A stretch of DNA of 64,000 nt, taken from positions 1 to 64,000 of the forward strand of contig CALYAY010000001.1 of assembly GCA_944393695.1 (NCBI GenBank), given 5' to 3'. The notes below the pieces were generated by a model, which worked only from the letters and a program-made list of their open reading frames with translations, was not told the DNA's origin and made no database searches. Numbering within the stretch: the stretch's first letter is position 1; each line of letters begins with the position of its first letter. This DNA comes from an uncultured Alphaproteobacteria bacterium (GTDB taxonomy: Bacteria > Pseudomonadota > Alphaproteobacteria > RF32 > CAG-239). Both the position numbers and the translations under genes were made by a program. This document shows positions 16,503 to 26,704 of the stretch, piece by piece.

Positions 16503-17642
16503 TTATTCCTTACCCACAGTCACATTACGATTGATGTGTACAGACAGCAAAATGCCAAAGCTGGCCATAATCGACAGCATCACCGTCCCGCCGTAAGAAA
16601 TCAGCGGCAAAGGAATACCCACCACCGGAATCAACCCCAAAACCATGGCTGTATTAATAAAGACATACAAAAAATAATTCGTCGTCAAACCGATAGCCAC
16701 CAGCTTTCCGAAATAACTTGTACTTTTCATCGCAAAAGAATATCCATAGGCAATAATGCAGAAATTAACCAGAATAATCATCACCGCCCCGATCATTCCC
16801 AATTCTTCCGACAACATTGTAAAAATAAAATCCGTATGTTTCTCCGGCAAAAAATTCAAATGGCTCTGCGTTCCGTTCAAAAATCCTTTTCCGAAAACGC
16901 CGCCCGACCCCAGAGCAATTTTCGACTGAATAATATGATAACCGGCCCCCAGCGGATCCCTTTCCGGATTCAAAAAGGTCAGCACCCTGTCTTTCTGATA
17001 ATCATGCAGAAAATGCCAGGCAATCGGCGCCATGATAATCCCCGCGGCAAACACCACACCGAATTTCCACAACTGCACCCCGACGGCAAAAAAGATGGCT
17101 CCCGCGGTCATAATCAGCATCAACCCTGTTCCCAAATCCGGTTGAATAATAACCAGCCCCGCCGGAATCAACACCAGCAGCAAAGGCTGTATCAACCCCT
17201 TTGAACTTTCAATCGTTGACAGCGGCACGCTGTGAAAATACCGGGCCAACACCAGCACCAGCGCAATTTTCATCAATTCCGACGGCTGCAGCTTGAAAAA
17301 ACCGAAATTAATCCACCTCTGGGCCCCCATGCCCACATGCCCGGTCACATCCACCACCACCAGCAGCAACAACGTAAAAAAATAAAAAGCATAAGAAAAA
17401 CGCATTAACAGCCTGATGTCCACCAGGGCAAAAAAGATCATCACTCCCAGCCCCATGCCGAAGCGCACCAGCTGGTTAACCGCCCAGGGCTTCCAATGCC
17501 CGTTGGCCGCGGAATAAAGCATGGTAATCCCCACCGCCGCCAGAATACAAATAAACATCACATACCAGAAGCTGATATTCATCAGTTTTTCTTTAATGCT
17601 CATTCTCTGGCTTCTAAAGCCGGTTTCATAGGTTTTATACAT
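16503..17642 (-). CDS. rodA: Peptidoglycan glycosyltransferase RodA
   Basis: A 379-residue SEDS-family polymerase with about 10 membrane segments. It forms glycan strands of the lateral wall with PBP2. Typical motifs: GMGAQRWINFGFFKLQPSE, LIQPDLGTGLM-type QPDLGTG, and GIPLPLISYGGT near the C-terminus. The start at 17642 has GGGGAAAAGGC upstream; an internal ATG at 17603 is possible. It is the last gene of the mre-mrd group, 15 bases after mrdA, and is convergent with gloB. Confidence 0.96.
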   Translation of the reverse strand: MYKTYETGFRSQRMSIKEKLMNISFWYVMFICILAAVGITMLYSAANGHWKPWAVNQLVRFGMGLGVMIFFALVDIRLLMRFSYAFYFFTLLLLVVVDVTGHVGMGAQRWINFGFFKLQPSELMKIALVLVLARYFHSVPLSTIESSKGLIQPLLLVLIPAGLVIIQPDLGTGLMLIMTAGAIFFAVGVQLWKFGVVFAAGIIMAPIAWHFLHDYQKDRVLTFLNPERDPLGAGYHIIQSKIALGSGGVFGKGFLNGTQSHLNFLPEKHTDFIFTMLSEELGMIGAVMIILVNFCIIAYGYSFAMKSTSYFGKLVAIGLTTNYFLYVFINTAMVLGLIPVVGIPLPLISYGGTVMLSIMASFGILLSVHINRNVTVGKE

Positions 17643-17657
17643 GCCTTTTCCCCAACC

Positions 17658-19484
17658 TTACTTTTTCCTGATAACACCCAGCGGATCAAGTTTCAGACTC
17701 TCCAGCAAAATTTTGCTGGCAATCGGAGCTGCGGCCGAAGAACCGCCGCCCCCGTGTTCCACCAGCACCGCCACGGCATATTTCGGATTATCCGCCGGCG
17801 CATAGCCGATAAAAATACCGTGATCACGATACTTCCAGGGCAGGTCCTCCTGCTTGATAATACCGCTTTGCCTTTCTTTAAGCGTAATCCGCCGCACCTG
17901 AACCGATCCGGTTTTTCCGGCCATCCGGTGCCCCTGATAATCAAACTGCGAGCGCCAGGCCGTTCCGCCGGGAATATTCACCACATCAAACATTCCCTCT
18001 TTAACCAGATCCAGATATTCCTTGTTAACGCTTATTTTCTTAATATTATCCTTTTGCTCGGCACTCAGCGGGAAAAACGTCGGCACCACTTCATAACCGC
18101 CGTTGGCAATGCGCGCAGTCATTGTGGCCAGCTGCAGCGGGGTCACTAAAATATACCCCTGTCCGATTCCCGAAATCAAACTTTCCCCCAATTGCCATGG
18201 CTCGCCAAAACGGCGGTATTTCCAGGCCTTGTCCGGAATCAGCCCAGATTTTTCGTTTTCCAGTCCGATCCCGACGGCTTTTCCCAGCCCGAAACGCCGC
18301 GCCACCTCGGCAATCTTGTCGATTCCCCCCCTCAGCGCCGTTTCATAAAAGAAAATATCACAGGAATGCATCAAAGCTTCCACCACGTTCAAATACCCGT
18401 GTCCGACATGCTTCCAGCAGTGAAAAGGATGATTGCCCAAAAACATTTTTCCGGCACAGAAAAAGCGTGTTTCCGGCTTAATCACGCCGGATTCCAACCC
18501 GGCCAGCGCCACAATCGGCTTAAACACCGATCCCGGGGAATACTGCCCCTGAATTGCCTTGTTAATCAGCGGATGTTTTTCATTTTCCACCAAAGCCTTC
18601 CACTTTTCATTGCTCAGCCCCTGGGTAAAATCATTCGGATCAAAGGCCGGTGTAGAGACAAAAGCCAGAATCTCGCCGCTGTCCACATCCAGCAGCACCG
18701 CCGCCCCGCTCTGCTCGCCAAAAGCCTCGTAAGCCTTTTCCTGTAACCTGGCATCCAGAGTCAACACCACATTTTCACCGGGAACGCCCTCAATTTCCTC
18801 AATTTCTTTCATCACCCGGCCATAAGCGTTAACCTCCATTTTCAGGATTCCCCCTTTACCGCGCAGACGATGTTCCAGATATTTTTCAATTCCCGATTTT
18901 CCGATTTTAAACCCCGGCACCTCCAGCAGTGAATCATCTTTCACATCCCCGTCGGAAACTGCCGCCACATAACCGATAACCTGGGCCGTTTTTTCACCGT
19001 ACGGATAAGCCCGGTTTAACCCGTCATCAATAATAATTCCCGGCAGATCCGAAGCATTAAGCTGGATTTTGGCCACCTCTTCCCAGCTCAGATTATCTTT
19101 CACCTTAATCGGCACAAAACTGCGGTTGCGTTTCAAATCCCGGCGAATTCGTTCCTCCTCGGCTTCGGTCAGCGGCATAATTTTTTTAAACGCATCCAGA
19201 GTATCCTGCACATTCGGCGCCTGTTCCGCCACAATCAAAGCCTGAAAATTTTGTTCATTCGTAGCCAAAACCCGGTGATTTCGGTCATAAATAATTCCCC
19301 TCTGCGGAATCAAAAGTCGGGTTGAAATCCGGTTTTCATCCGCCAGCATTTTAAACTTGTCCGCCTGATACACCTGCAGATAATACAGCCGTCCGATAAT
19401 GCATAACAGTAAAAAAGCCTTAGTCGCCGCCATAATCAGCGAGCGGTTAATCAGAACTTTTCCCTTGTCATTATCGCGATTCAT
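17658..19484 (-). CDS. mrdA: Penicillin-binding protein 2
   Basis: A 608-residue class B transpeptidase for lateral wall synthesis. One N-terminal membrane segment (AATKAFLLLCIIGRLYYLQ), a dimerisation domain with LIPQRGIIYDRN, then the penicillin-binding domain: active-site Ser in SPGSVFKP near residue 317, SCD motif (the PBP2 form of SxN) and KTG in AGKTGSVQV near 520. ATG 19484 is used because GAGG lies 7 bases upstream; an in-frame TTG at 19490 overlaps the mreD stop. It is probably cotranscribed with mreBCD and rodA. Confidence 0.97.
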   Translation of the reverse strand: MNRDNDKGKVLINRSLIMAATKAFLLLCIIGRLYYLQVYQADKFKMLADENRISTRLLIPQRGIIYDRNHRVLATNEQNFQALIVAEQAPNVQDTLDAFKKIMPLTEAEEERIRRDLKRNRSFVPIKVKDNLSWEEVAKIQLNASDLPGIIIDDGLNRAYPYGEKTAQVIGYVAAVSDGDVKDDSLLEVPGFKIGKSGIEKYLEHRLRGKGGILKMEVNAYGRVMKEIEEIEGVPGENVVLTLDARLQEKAYEAFGEQSGAAVLLDVDSGEILAFVSTPAFDPNDFTQGLSNEKWKALVENEKHPLINKAIQGQYSPGSVFKPIVALAGLESGVIKPETRFFCAGKMFLGNHPFHCWKHVGHGYLNVVEALMHSCDIFFYETALRGGIDKIAEVARRFGLGKAVGIGLENEKSGLIPDKAWKYRRFGEPWQLGESLISGIGQGYILVTPLQLATMTARIANGGYEVVPTFFPLSAEQKDNIKKISVNKEYLDLVKEGMFDVVNIPGGTAWRSQFDYQGHRMAGKTGSVQVRRITLKERQSGIIKQEDLPWKYRDHGIFIGYAPADNPKYAVAVLVEHGGGGSSAAAPIASKILLESLKLDPLGVIRKK

Positions 19485-19486
19485 CC

Positions 19487-20005
19487 TCAAACCTCATCCG
19501 TCATCAGCTTGTTCTGAACAAAAACATTTATCAACGTAATCAGCGGATACAAAGCCACGGTAACAAAAAAAGAAAACATAACCAGACTCAGCGGCAAAAA
19601 CTGCCCGTAATAAATCGACACCACCAGCCAGCGGACAAGCATTGAAATCAGCGCCGCCGGCACAAACCCTGCCCACATAACCTCAAACGGCTTACCGTTA
19701 AAAAATTTCAGCAAATTATTGACCAGCACATACAACACCAACAGCTGAAAAATATTCGACCCCCACGGAGCCGCCGTCACCACGTCATCAACAAAACCGA
19801 CCAGAAAGACCGAAAACAGGTTAAACACGTCCGAACGATGCAGCAGCCAGTAATAAACACAGATAAGCGAAATTTCCGGACGAATATTTTCCGGCACCAG
19901 AAACTTAAACGGCATATACGAAAACAACACCAGAACAATCGAAGACACCAGCGGCAACAGCTTTTGCAGATAATATCTGAGCGTTTCGTCCCAATCATCA
20001 TTCAT
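19487..20005 (-). CDS. mreD: Rod shape-determining protein MreD
   Basis: A 172-residue membrane protein with about five hydrophobic segments and the family pattern PEISLICVYYWLLHR ... LVGFVDDVVTAAPWGSN (MreD usually shows D-x-x-x-x-x-x-G here). It anchors the Rod complex in the inner membrane. ATG 20005 starts 8 bases before the mreC stop, with GGAG 9 bases upstream, so the two are translationally coupled. Longer versions starting at 20068 would run within mreC and add non-membrane residues. Confidence 0.9.
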   Translation of the reverse strand: MNDDWDETLRYYLQKLLPLVSSIVLVLFSYMPFKFLVPENIRPEISLICVYYWLLHRSDVFNLFSVFLVGFVDDVVTAAPWGSNIFQLLVLYVLVNNLLKFFNGKPFEVMWAGFVPAALISMLVRWLVVSIYYGQFLPLSLVMFSFFVTVALYPLITLINVFVQNKLMTDEV

Positions 20006-20873
20006 TGTCGCCAGCTCCGACACCATCTTCCTCCGGCCGCACATTTTCCGTTCCGGCAAAAGAAACAATCTTCACATATTCCACACTGTCCAAATCGGCA
20101 AACGGCCGGACGCGTATATCTCTCTTGCTCACTTCCGAAACCACCCCCACCGGCAGCCCCGACGGAAACACACCTGCCACCCCCGAAGTCACGATTCTGT
20201 CCCCGGGCTTGATTTCCGAAGCCAGCGGCGTAAACACCAGTTTGGGCCGCCGGGTATTATCCCCGGCCAAAATTCCCCGCACTCTCGTCGATTCGATCAT
20301 CACCGGAATACGCGAGTTAATATCCGTAATCAGCAAAACTTTGGCATATAGTTTTCCCACCTTGTCCAACCGGCCGACCACACCACGATCCGTCAGCACC
20401 ACCTGCCCTTTGGTTGCCGGCTTATCTCCCAGATACGCAATCAGCGAATGCGAAAAAGCATCTCCTTCCTCGCTCAGCACCCGGGCCGTCACCAGATTTA
20501 TTTCATCCGGACGGGAATAATTCAGCAGCCGGGCCAGCAGCTTGTTTTCAATTTCAAGCGCCTTGGCTCTTTCGCTCACCAGTCTCAGCTTCCGGTTCTC
20601 ATTTTTCAGATATTGGTTTTCTTCCCGGGCCAGCCTCATTTCTTTCAGATAATCATAAACCTCGGCAATTCCCCTGGCCGGCAGCATCAAAACATCCATC
20701 AACGGACTGACGACATCCGTCGCCACTGACGATGTCTTGTCAATCAGCACCGTATCGGTCTTGTTCACCAGCATCATGACAAAAGCCACCAAAAACAAAA
20801 TAACCAGCGCAAACTTTTTCACCAGCTGCCTGATGTGGCTCAATTGCATAAACAAAACTCTTCTGCGCTTCAT
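19998..20873 (-). CDS. mreC: Cell shape-determining protein MreC
   Basis: About 291 residues: one membrane segment near residues 22-40 (ALVILFLVAFVMMLVNK), a coiled coil (KEMRLAREENQYLKNENRKL) and two beta domains with DRGVVGRLDKVG, LITDINSRIPV and ITSGVAGVFPSGLPVGVV-type signatures. MreC is periplasmic and activates PBP2-RodA. The second ATG (20873) is chosen because AGGA lies 5 bases before it; ATG 20879 abuts the ribosome-binding site. The ~110 bases to mreB carry a CTGTTTT/AAAACAG hairpin. Confidence 0.95.
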   Translation of the reverse strand: MKRRRVLFMQLSHIRQLVKKFALVILFLVAFVMMLVNKTDTVLIDKTSSVATDVVSPLMDVLMLPARGIAEVYDYLKEMRLAREENQYLKNENRKLRLVSERAKALEIENKLLARLLNYSRPDEINLVTARVLSEEGDAFSHSLIAYLGDKPATKGQVVLTDRGVVGRLDKVGKLYAKVLLITDINSRIPVMIESTRVRGILAGDNTRRPKLVFTPLASEIKPGDRIVTSGVAGVFPSGLPVGVVSEVSKRDIRVRPFADLDSVEYVKIVSFAGTENVRPEEDGVGAGDNE

Positions 20874-20985
20874 GACCATCCTGTTTTGAATAAAGAAAAC
20901 AGCGGAGCAAACTCACCCGGGTTCACAATCCATTCATGCGTATAACAGACTGGTTTTCAATCCGTTACACGCACTATCGGGGAAA

Positions 20986-22056
<1,071 letters not shown>

Positions 22057-22069
22057 TTATTTATTCTTT

Positions 22070-22096
22070 TTTATAACCATATCATTTATTGTGCAA
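22070..22096 (-). promoter_or_regulatory. Possible promoter of mreB
   Basis: On the minus strand -35 TTGCAC (22091-22096), 15-base spacer, -10 TATAAA (22070-22075). The spacer is short; moderate support. Confidence 0.42.
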
Positions 22097-22105
22097 CATT
22101 TATAA

Positions 22106-23038
22106 TTATTTTTTAACACCCTTAATGACATTTTCCAAAATTTCTTTTTGCCCGTTGTAACAGGCCTCAACCGTTATCCATGCCTCAAACCGGTGATTAA
22201 ACCAGGTTCTCTGCCGTTTGGCATATTGCCGGGTATGCAGTTTTCCGAGCCTGACCGCCTCCTCCAGAGTACACCGGCCGGCCACATACTCACCCAGCTC
22301 CGGCACCCCGAGCGCCCGCATCGCCGGCAGTTTCGGATTCAGTCTCCGCTGCATCAGAGTCCGCACTTCCTCCACGGCGCCTTCCTCAACCATCATATCA
22401 AAACGCCGGAAACAACGCTCGTCAAGTTCGGACGCATTTGGCATAATTTTTACCGTCTCAAACACCGCCTCCGGCAGTTTTCTAATCATCGGCATCCGGT
22501 GCCACTCACTCAAAGTCTTTCCCGTATCAAAAAACACTTCCAGCGCCCGCCGCACCCGGGTAGTATCATTCGGGCTCAGCCTCTCGGCCGCCTCCCGGTC
22601 AATCTGCGCCAGCCGCGCATGCAACCGGTTCACCCCTTCTTCACCCAGCATTTGCGCCACTTTTTCCCGCACTTCGCCCTTTGTTTCCGGAATAGGACTG
22701 GTACCGTTAATCAGATTATCCAGATACAATCCCGTTCCCCCGGTCACCACCGGTATCCTGCCGTCATCCCAAATCCGGCGTATGGCAGTCTCCGCCTCAC
22801 CCAGCCAGTCGGCCACCGAACCGTTAAACGACGCATCCCACATTTCATACAACACATGCGGCACTTCCGCTTTTTCCGCGGCCGTCGGACAAGCCGAAAT
22901 CACCGGAATCCCCTTATACACCTGCATTGAATCGGCATTCACCACCACACCGTCAATTGCCTTGGCCGTCTCCAGCGCCAACCTTGATTTTCCCGAAGCC
23001 GTCGGCCCGGCAATAACCACCACCGGCTTATTTTTCAT
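22106..23038 (-). CDS. miaA: tRNA dimethylallyltransferase MiaA
   Basis: A 310-residue enzyme that adds a dimethylallyl group to A37 of tRNAs reading U-initial codons. P-loop GPTASGKS at residues 11-18, then NADSMQVYKG, TGGTGLYLDNLI, and the C-terminal KLHTRQYAKRQRTWFNH signature. It starts 11 bases inside the end of ddl, so they are translationally coupled. It precedes mreB by about 80 bases. Confidence 0.97.
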   Translation of the reverse strand: MKNKPVVVIAGPTASGKSRLALETAKAIDGVVVNADSMQVYKGIPVISACPTAAEKAEVPHVLYEMWDASFNGSVADWLGEAETAIRRIWDDGRIPVVTGGTGLYLDNLINGTSPIPETKGEVREKVAQMLGEEGVNRLHARLAQIDREAAERLSPNDTTRVRRALEVFFDTGKTLSEWHRMPMIRKLPEAVFETVKIMPNASELDERCFRRFDMMVEEGAVEEVRTLMQRRLNPKLPAMRALGVPELGEYVAGRCTLEEAVRLGKLHTRQYAKRQRTWFNHRFEAWITVEACYNGQKEILENVIKGVKK

Positions 23039-23957
23039 TTTCTCCCCGCTTCATCTCGCGGCAGGCAGCATTCTCCACCAGCCGGGCACATAAATCTTCA
23101 TAACTTATGCCGCAAAATTTTGCCTGTTCCGGCACCAGCGACAGCGGCGTCATCCCCGGATTGGTATTAATTTCCAAAAACACCGCCCCGTCCTTTTCGT
23201 TATAACGAAAATCCGAACGCGACAACATCCGGCAGCCCAGCGCCCGGTGCATTTGTTCGGCATAATATTTTATCTGCTTTTCGGCCTCAGACGGAATTTC
23301 TGCCGGCAGCACATGGGTGGTCATCCCTGCCGTATATTTTGAGCGGTAATCATAAAATCCCTCTTTCGGCCGCAGTTCCGTCACCGCCAGCGCCCGCCCG
23401 TCAAACACCGCACAGGTCAGCTCTTTTCCCCCGATAAATTTCTCAATCAAAACCTCACGGTTTTCATCGTCATACCAAACGCCGGCCTCATCTTCGGAAT
23501 TCTGCACGATAAACACCCCCACACTCGAACCGTCGGCCACCGGCTTAACCACATACGGAAGTGCAATTTTCGTTCCTTCCCGCTTATAATCACCGAAAGT
23601 CTTTTGCTCAGCCTCGGCGGTTTTCACCCCTGCGGCATAAGCAATCATCCGGGTCAGCCCTTTGTCCATTCCCAGCAGCGAAGCTTTCATCCCCGAATGA
23701 GTATACGGAATTTGCAACACATCCAGCAGCCCCTGAACTTCGCCGTCTTCGCCCCAGTTGCCGTGCAGGGCGTTAAACACCGCATCCGGCTTCTCTTCCG
23801 ACAATGCCCGGATCAGAGTCTTTCCGTCCCTAAAATCATGCTCACTCACCTCATATCCCTTGCCGCGCAGTGCCTCGACCACACCTTTACCTGTCACCAG
23901 ACTGACTTCCCGTTCGGCAGAAACACCCCCGGCCAGCACCATAACTTTTTTTGCCAT
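23028..23957 (-). CDS. ddl: D-alanine--D-alanine ligase
   Basis: A 309-residue ATP-grasp ligase that makes the D-Ala-D-Ala dipeptide for peptidoglycan. Motifs: MVLAGGVSAEREVSLVTG at the N-terminus, HGNWGEDGEVQGLLD, YVVKPVADGSSVGVFIV (ATP-binding Lys) and FLEINTNPGMTPLSLVP (Mg ligands) at the end. AAAGGG precedes the start. It lies divergent from the DUF3108 gene and upstream of miaA. It fits with murJ, mrdA and rodA as part of the wall machinery. Confidence 0.97.
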   Translation of the reverse strand: MAKKVMVLAGGVSAEREVSLVTGKGVVEALRGKGYEVSEHDFRDGKTLIRALSEEKPDAVFNALHGNWGEDGEVQGLLDVLQIPYTHSGMKASLLGMDKGLTRMIAYAAGVKTAEAEQKTFGDYKREGTKIALPYVVKPVADGSSVGVFIVQNSEDEAGVWYDDENREVLIEKFIGGKELTCAVFDGRALAVTELRPKEGFYDYRSKYTAGMTTHVLPAEIPSEAEKQIKYYAEQMHRALGCRMLSRSDFRYNEKDGAVFLEINTNPGMTPLSLVPEQAKFCGISYEDLCARLVENAACREMKRGENEK

Positions 23958-24026
23958 TTTTATCCCTTTAAAATTTAATTTTTTATGTTAGTATGCGAAA
24001 AAACATTTAAGGAAAAACTAAAAAAT

Positions 24027-24830
24027 ATGTTTAAAAGACTGCTTTTCGCAAGCTTTTTGCTTTGTGCTGCCCATTCTGCCGCCGCCAACGGCCTGAAACA
24101 CGACTTCATTGTCCACATCGGCCCTTTTGACGCCGGCCGCACCAGTTTTGAATATAACTTCACGCCCCGCACCTACGAAGCCCGCTCCTCGGTGGAAACC
24201 AACGGCCTTTTCGACCTTTTATACCCCTTCAAAGCCCAATACCTCACCTCCGGCCTCATCCGCGGCGATGAATCTTTTCAAACCCGGGTTTACAAATACC
24301 ATTCCCAAACCCGCAGCAACTACCGCACCAAGGAAATGATTTACGATGACAAAGGCCTCCCGGTTTACCGCCTCAGCAGCAAAAACGATTCTCATAGAAA
24401 AGTTGACATTTCCTACGACCCCAAAAACGAAGGCACCACCGACCTGCAAACCGTCTTTGCCAAAATCGCCCGGCAATACAAAGAATTGCGTTTCTGCGAT
24501 TCTCGCATGGAAGTCTTTGACGGCAAACACCGCTTTGCCGTTGTTTTCAAGGACGAAGGTGACGAAAACCTCACCGCTTCCGAAATTTCGCCTTTCGGCG
24601 GACGGGCGCATAAATGTTCGCTTTACATTGACAAACTCAACAACGAGGGCGACGATCTCCTCTGGCAGATAACCTCCGAACGCCCGATATATTTCTGGAT
24701 TCTTGAAGACCAAACTTCACGCCTGCCTTTCATCGCCCGGGTTAACATTCCCGACACACCGTTGGGCGAACTCAATGTTTACACCGGAAAAATCACCATT
24801 AAGGACACTCCTCATGATACCCAAAGCTGA
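24027..24830 (+). CDS. DUF3108 family exported protein
   Basis: About 267 residues with a signal peptide (MFKRLLFASFLLCAAHSAAA, cleavage near ANG), so periplasmic or outer-membrane-associated. The body is beta-rich with alternating charged and aromatic residues (SFEYNFTPRTYEARSSVET, then YDDKGLPVYRLSS), resembling DUF3108, whose function is not known. ATG 24027 starts a good signal peptide; the ATG at 23985 would put 14 odd residues in front. The U32 gene begins 17 bases before its stop. Confidence 0.72.
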   Translation: MFKRLLFASFLLCAAHSAAANGLKHDFIVHIGPFDAGRTSFEYNFTPRTYEARSSVETNGLFDLLYPFKAQYLTSGLIRGDESFQTRVYKYHSQTRSNYRTKEMIYDDKGLPVYRLSSKNDSHRKVDISYDPKNEGTTDLQTVFAKIARQYKELRFCDSRMEVFDGKHRFAVVFKDEGDENLTASEISPFGGRAHKCSLYIDKLNNEGDDLLWQITSERPIYFWILEDQTSRLPFIARVNIPDTPLGELNVYTGKITIKDTPHDTQS

Positions 24831-26211
24831 ACTTCTGCTGCCTGCCGGCTCGCTCATCAAGCTGAAAACCGCCCTTTTATACGGAGCCGATGCCGTCTAT
24901 GCCGGAACTCCGGACATGTGCCTGCGCTCCCAATCCAAATTTTCCGTAGAAGACTTGCAGAAAGGCATAGAATTCACCCACCGCTACGGCAAAAAGATTT
25001 ATTTAACGCTCAACCTCTTCATGCATAACCAAGATGTTGAAAAACTGCCTGTCTTTGTTGAAACCCTTCGCCGGCTGCGGCCCGACGGCGTGCTGATTGC
25101 CGATCCCGGCGTTTTCATGTATGTCCGCGAACACGCACCGGAACTGAACCTCTTTGTCTCCACCCAGGCCAACATCTGCTCGTCTCTGGCCGTTCGGTTC
25201 TGGCAAAACCAGGGAGCAAAACTTTGCGTTCTCGGGCGCGAGGTCACCTTTGCCGAAATGAAGGAAATCCGCCGCCAATGCCCGGACATTTTGCTTGAAT
25301 GCTTCATGCACGGCGCCATGTGTATGTCTTATTCCGGCCGTTGTCTGATATCCAATTACCTGGCTGACCGCAGCGCCAATCAGGGAAAATGCGCTCACTG
25401 CTGCCGTTGGCACTACAAATTGCACCTCCGCCTCAAAGACGGCACGGTTAAAGAACTTTTAATTGATGAAAACAACAAAGATTCTTTTGAATTTTTACTG
25501 GAAGAAGACTTCCGCCCCGGCGAATATTATGAAATTGTCGAAGATGAGCACGGCGGCTACATGCTCAATTCCAAAGACATGTGTCTTCTGCCGCGCCTGC
25601 CTGACCTGCTCGGCATCGGCATGGATTCGCTCAAAGTCGAAGGACGCAACAAAACCGAATATTACGCAGGTGTCGTCGCCCGTGCCTACCGCCTGGCTAT
25701 TGATGACTGGTACCAGTCGCCCCAAACCTGGGACTGGCACAAATACATGGATGACCTCAACACTCTGCAAAACCGCGGCTATTGCCTGGGTTTTCACGAC
25801 GGAAAACTCACCAACATCAGCCAAAACTATGAATACACCCGCACTTTGGGCGACTGGCTTTTTGCCGGCTCCATTGTCGAATGGCAGGGCGACGACGCCG
25901 TTTTTGAAATCCGCAATTACATCAACAGCGGCGAATTTATCGAATTTTTAATCCCCGGCACGCTTGACAACCTGCGCCTCACTCTCACCGAATTTGAAGA
26001 CGCCCTCAGCGGTGAAATAACACCCCGTGTTTCCGCCGGACAAAACAAACGCATCCGCCTGCGTCCGCAGGTCTGGAACCGCGATATTAACGAGATAAAA
26101 AAACTCCTGCCGCAATATGTCATCGCCCGCAAACCGGCCCCGCCGGAAGGTGAAAACGCCCGTTTTCTGGCTCATAAAAAATCAGAATTCCAGCAGTTAA
26201 TTCAAAAATAA
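24814..26211 (+). CDS. U32 family protein, TrhP/YegQ-like tRNA hydroxylation factor
   Basis: A 465-residue protein of the U32 'peptidase' family. The N-terminus ELLLPAGSLIKLKTALLYGADAVY and the Cys cluster region HGAMCMSYSGRC ... QGKCAHCCRW (residues ~165-200) are the family hallmark; these Cys are thought to bind an Fe-S cluster. YegQ/TrhP acts in prephenate-dependent 5-hydroxylation of U34 in tRNA; closely related members modify 23S rRNA, so the exact target is inferred. AAGGA lies 8 bases before ATG 24814. It overlaps the DUF3108 gene by 17 bases. Confidence 0.88.
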   Translation: MIPKAELLLPAGSLIKLKTALLYGADAVYAGTPDMCLRSQSKFSVEDLQKGIEFTHRYGKKIYLTLNLFMHNQDVEKLPVFVETLRRLRPDGVLIADPGVFMYVREHAPELNLFVSTQANICSSLAVRFWQNQGAKLCVLGREVTFAEMKEIRRQCPDILLECFMHGAMCMSYSGRCLISNYLADRSANQGKCAHCCRWHYKLHLRLKDGTVKELLIDENNKDSFEFLLEEDFRPGEYYEIVEDEHGGYMLNSKDMCLLPRLPDLLGIGMDSLKVEGRNKTEYYAGVVARAYRLAIDDWYQSPQTWDWHKYMDDLNTLQNRGYCLGFHDGKLTNISQNYEYTRTLGDWLFAGSIVEWQGDDAVFEIRNYINSGEFIEFLIPGTLDNLRLTLTEFEDALSGEITPRVSAGQNKRIRLRPQVWNRDINEIKKLLPQYVIARKPAPPEGENARFLAHKKSEFQQLIQK

Positions 26212-26227
26212 AACCGGCTCAAACTTA

Positions 26228-26695
26228 TCACCGCCCGCTCCGCCTCAGCTGACGCAGAGCCTCTGCCGTCACGATTGCCGCAGATATGGCCATATTAATA
26301 GAACGCGCATTGGGATTCATCGGAATCAACAACCGCGCATCTGCCTGCCGGTGCACTTCTTCCGGCACTCCGGCGCTTTCCCGCCCCATCAGAATCACAT
26401 CGTTAGTCCGAAATTCAAAATCCGTATAAGGCTCTGAAGCATGCGTCGTCATCAACACCAGCCGCCCGTATTCTTCGGGATGAGCCTGTCGGTACGCCAG
26501 AAAATCCTGCCAGGAATTATGCCGCCGGTAAGAAACCTGCTCCAGATAATCCATCCCGGCACGACGCATGGCCTTGTCGTTAAACACAAAACCGCAGGGC
26601 TCAATAATATCCAATGCAAAATCCAGACACGCCCCCAGACGCAGCAGCGTCCCCGTATTTTGCGGAATATCCGGTTGAAACAGTGCCAAACGCAT
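26228..26695 (-). CDS. trmL: tRNA (cytidine(34)-2'-O)-methyltransferase TrmL
   Basis: A 155-residue SPOUT methyltransferase, normal TrmL length. Motif 1 LFQPDIPQNTGTLLRLGACL at the N-terminus, motif 2 DVILMGRESAGVP and motif 3 LLIPMNPNARSINMAIS at the C-terminus form the knotted SAM site. It methylates the wobble base of tRNA-Leu isoacceptors. It lies 9 bases after ychF on the same strand. Confidence 0.95.
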   Translation of the reverse strand: MRLALFQPDIPQNTGTLLRLGACLDFALDIIEPCGFVFNDKAMRRAGMDYLEQVSYRRHNSWQDFLAYRQAHPEEYGRLVLMTTHASEPYTDFEFRTNDVILMGRESAGVPEEVHRQADARLLIPMNPNARSINMAISAAIVTAEALRQLRRSGR

Positions 26696-26704
26696 TTTTC
26701 CGGC